Assembly (NCBI GenBank): GCA_022566435.1
Contig: JADFIX010000034.1
Coordinates: 1-12,121 of the forward strand
Length of the DNA stretch: 12,121 nucleotides
Direction: 5' to 3'
DNA from: Planctomycetota bacterium
GTDB taxonomy: Bacteria; Planctomycetota; Phycisphaerae; UBA1845
This document shows positions 11,998 to 12,121 of the stretch, in pieces; position 1 is the stretch's first letter; every line of letters starts with the position of its first letter. A program made the translations under genes and the position numbers. Under the pieces are notes generated by a model, which saw only the letters and a program-made list of their open reading frames with translations, had not been told where the DNA came from and made no database searches.

Positions 11998-12121
11998 ATG
12001 GAAAAACACGTTGCAATTTATGTTCGGGTTTCGAGCAAGCGGCAGGACATGCGAAGCCAGAACCCGGACTTGGAAAAGTGGGTCGAGGCGATGTCGAATG
12101 GCGTTCCGATTCGCTGGTATC
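11998..12121 (+). CDS. Serine recombinase / resolvase (partial, N terminus only)
   Basis: Only 41 codons are in the window; the gene continues past its right edge. The start MEKHVAIYVRVSSKRQDMRS is the typical opening of a serine recombinase catalytic domain: a first beta strand, then YVRVSS with the nucleophilic serine at S12 or S13 (S12 by alignment to 'YxRVSt'), then the R-Q-D-x-x-S-Q segment. PDLEKWVEAM follows, as in small resolvases. Whether it is a short resolvase/invertase or a large integrase cannot be seen. It follows the antirestriction gene on the same strand by 190 bases. It may resolve dimers of the element or belong to a second mobile unit. Confidence 0.88.
   Translation, partial: MEKHVAIYVRVSSKRQDMRSQNPDLEKWVEAMSNGVPIRWY

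Larger units (their letters stand above)
6551..12121. mobile_element. Integrative element beside tRNA-Gly (right end outside window)
   Basis: The region holds a tyrosine integrase, two small HTH proteins of excisionase/AlpA type, a DUF3987 replication-type gene, a winged-helix protein, an antirestriction protein and a serine recombinase. This set is typical of integrative elements. The integration-replication genes run as one minus-strand block from about 10358 to 6600; the antirestriction and serine recombinase genes run on the plus strand. No capsid, conjugation or relaxase gene is seen in the window, so prophage, ICE and satellite cannot be told apart. The amber in DUF3987 suggests the element may be partly disabled. 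The serine recombinase could belong to this element or mark a nested one. Confidence 0.7.

Overview
The window looks like a piece of a Gram-negative-type bacterial chromosome with an integrated mobile element. The style of the proteins suggests Planctomycetota: a hybrid histidine kinase, an integrase / DUF3987 / AlpA-type element, and heptamer repeats that translate as 'QHSALST'. This taxonomic guess is inference; no marker gene is present to prove it.

Left part, about 1-5221, reads leftwards on the minus strand as a signalling cluster. In transcription order it holds a secreted or periplasmic FMN-binding-domain-like protein (4189-5187), a two-TM hybrid histidine kinase (2037-4160), a CheX-family phosphatase (1470-1988) and a single-domain CheY-like receiver (1099-1473). 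The true start of the first gene appears to lie at 5221, separated from the rest by a one-base frameshift. CheX and CheY overlap by ATGA. A possible fifth, damaged gene lies at 51-584. Together they could form a phosphorelay: the exported flavin-domain-like protein and the membrane kinase sense something, CheY carries the phosphoryl group, and CheX removes it.

Middle part, 5222-6478, has no intact gene. It contains one visibly frameshifted minus-strand gene (5958-6462) and a weak hairpin plus T-run. It ends at an intact tRNA-Gly(TCC) gene at 6479-6551.

Right part, 6551 to beyond the window end, is an integrative element next to that tRNA. A tyrosine integrase lies 48 bases past the tRNA and is transcribed towards it. 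Behind it on the minus strand come an excisionase-like HTH protein, a DUF3987 replication-type gene broken by one in-frame amber codon, an AlpA-like HTH protein, a winged-helix protein and a doubtful small ORF. Facing the other way are an ArdC-type antirestriction protein with a structured leader and the first 41 codons of a serine recombinase that runs off the window. No second att copy is inside the window, so the far end of the element is not visible.

The most useful new observations are: a shared dyad TTTGCCA-N3-TGGCAA at two places in the element, one of which overlaps a good integrase promoter; inverted GTGCTGA heptamer arrays at the two ends of the DUF3987 gene; the single amber in that gene; the frameshifted signal peptide of the FMN-domain protein; and the Lys in place of the expected flavin-accepting Thr of that protein.
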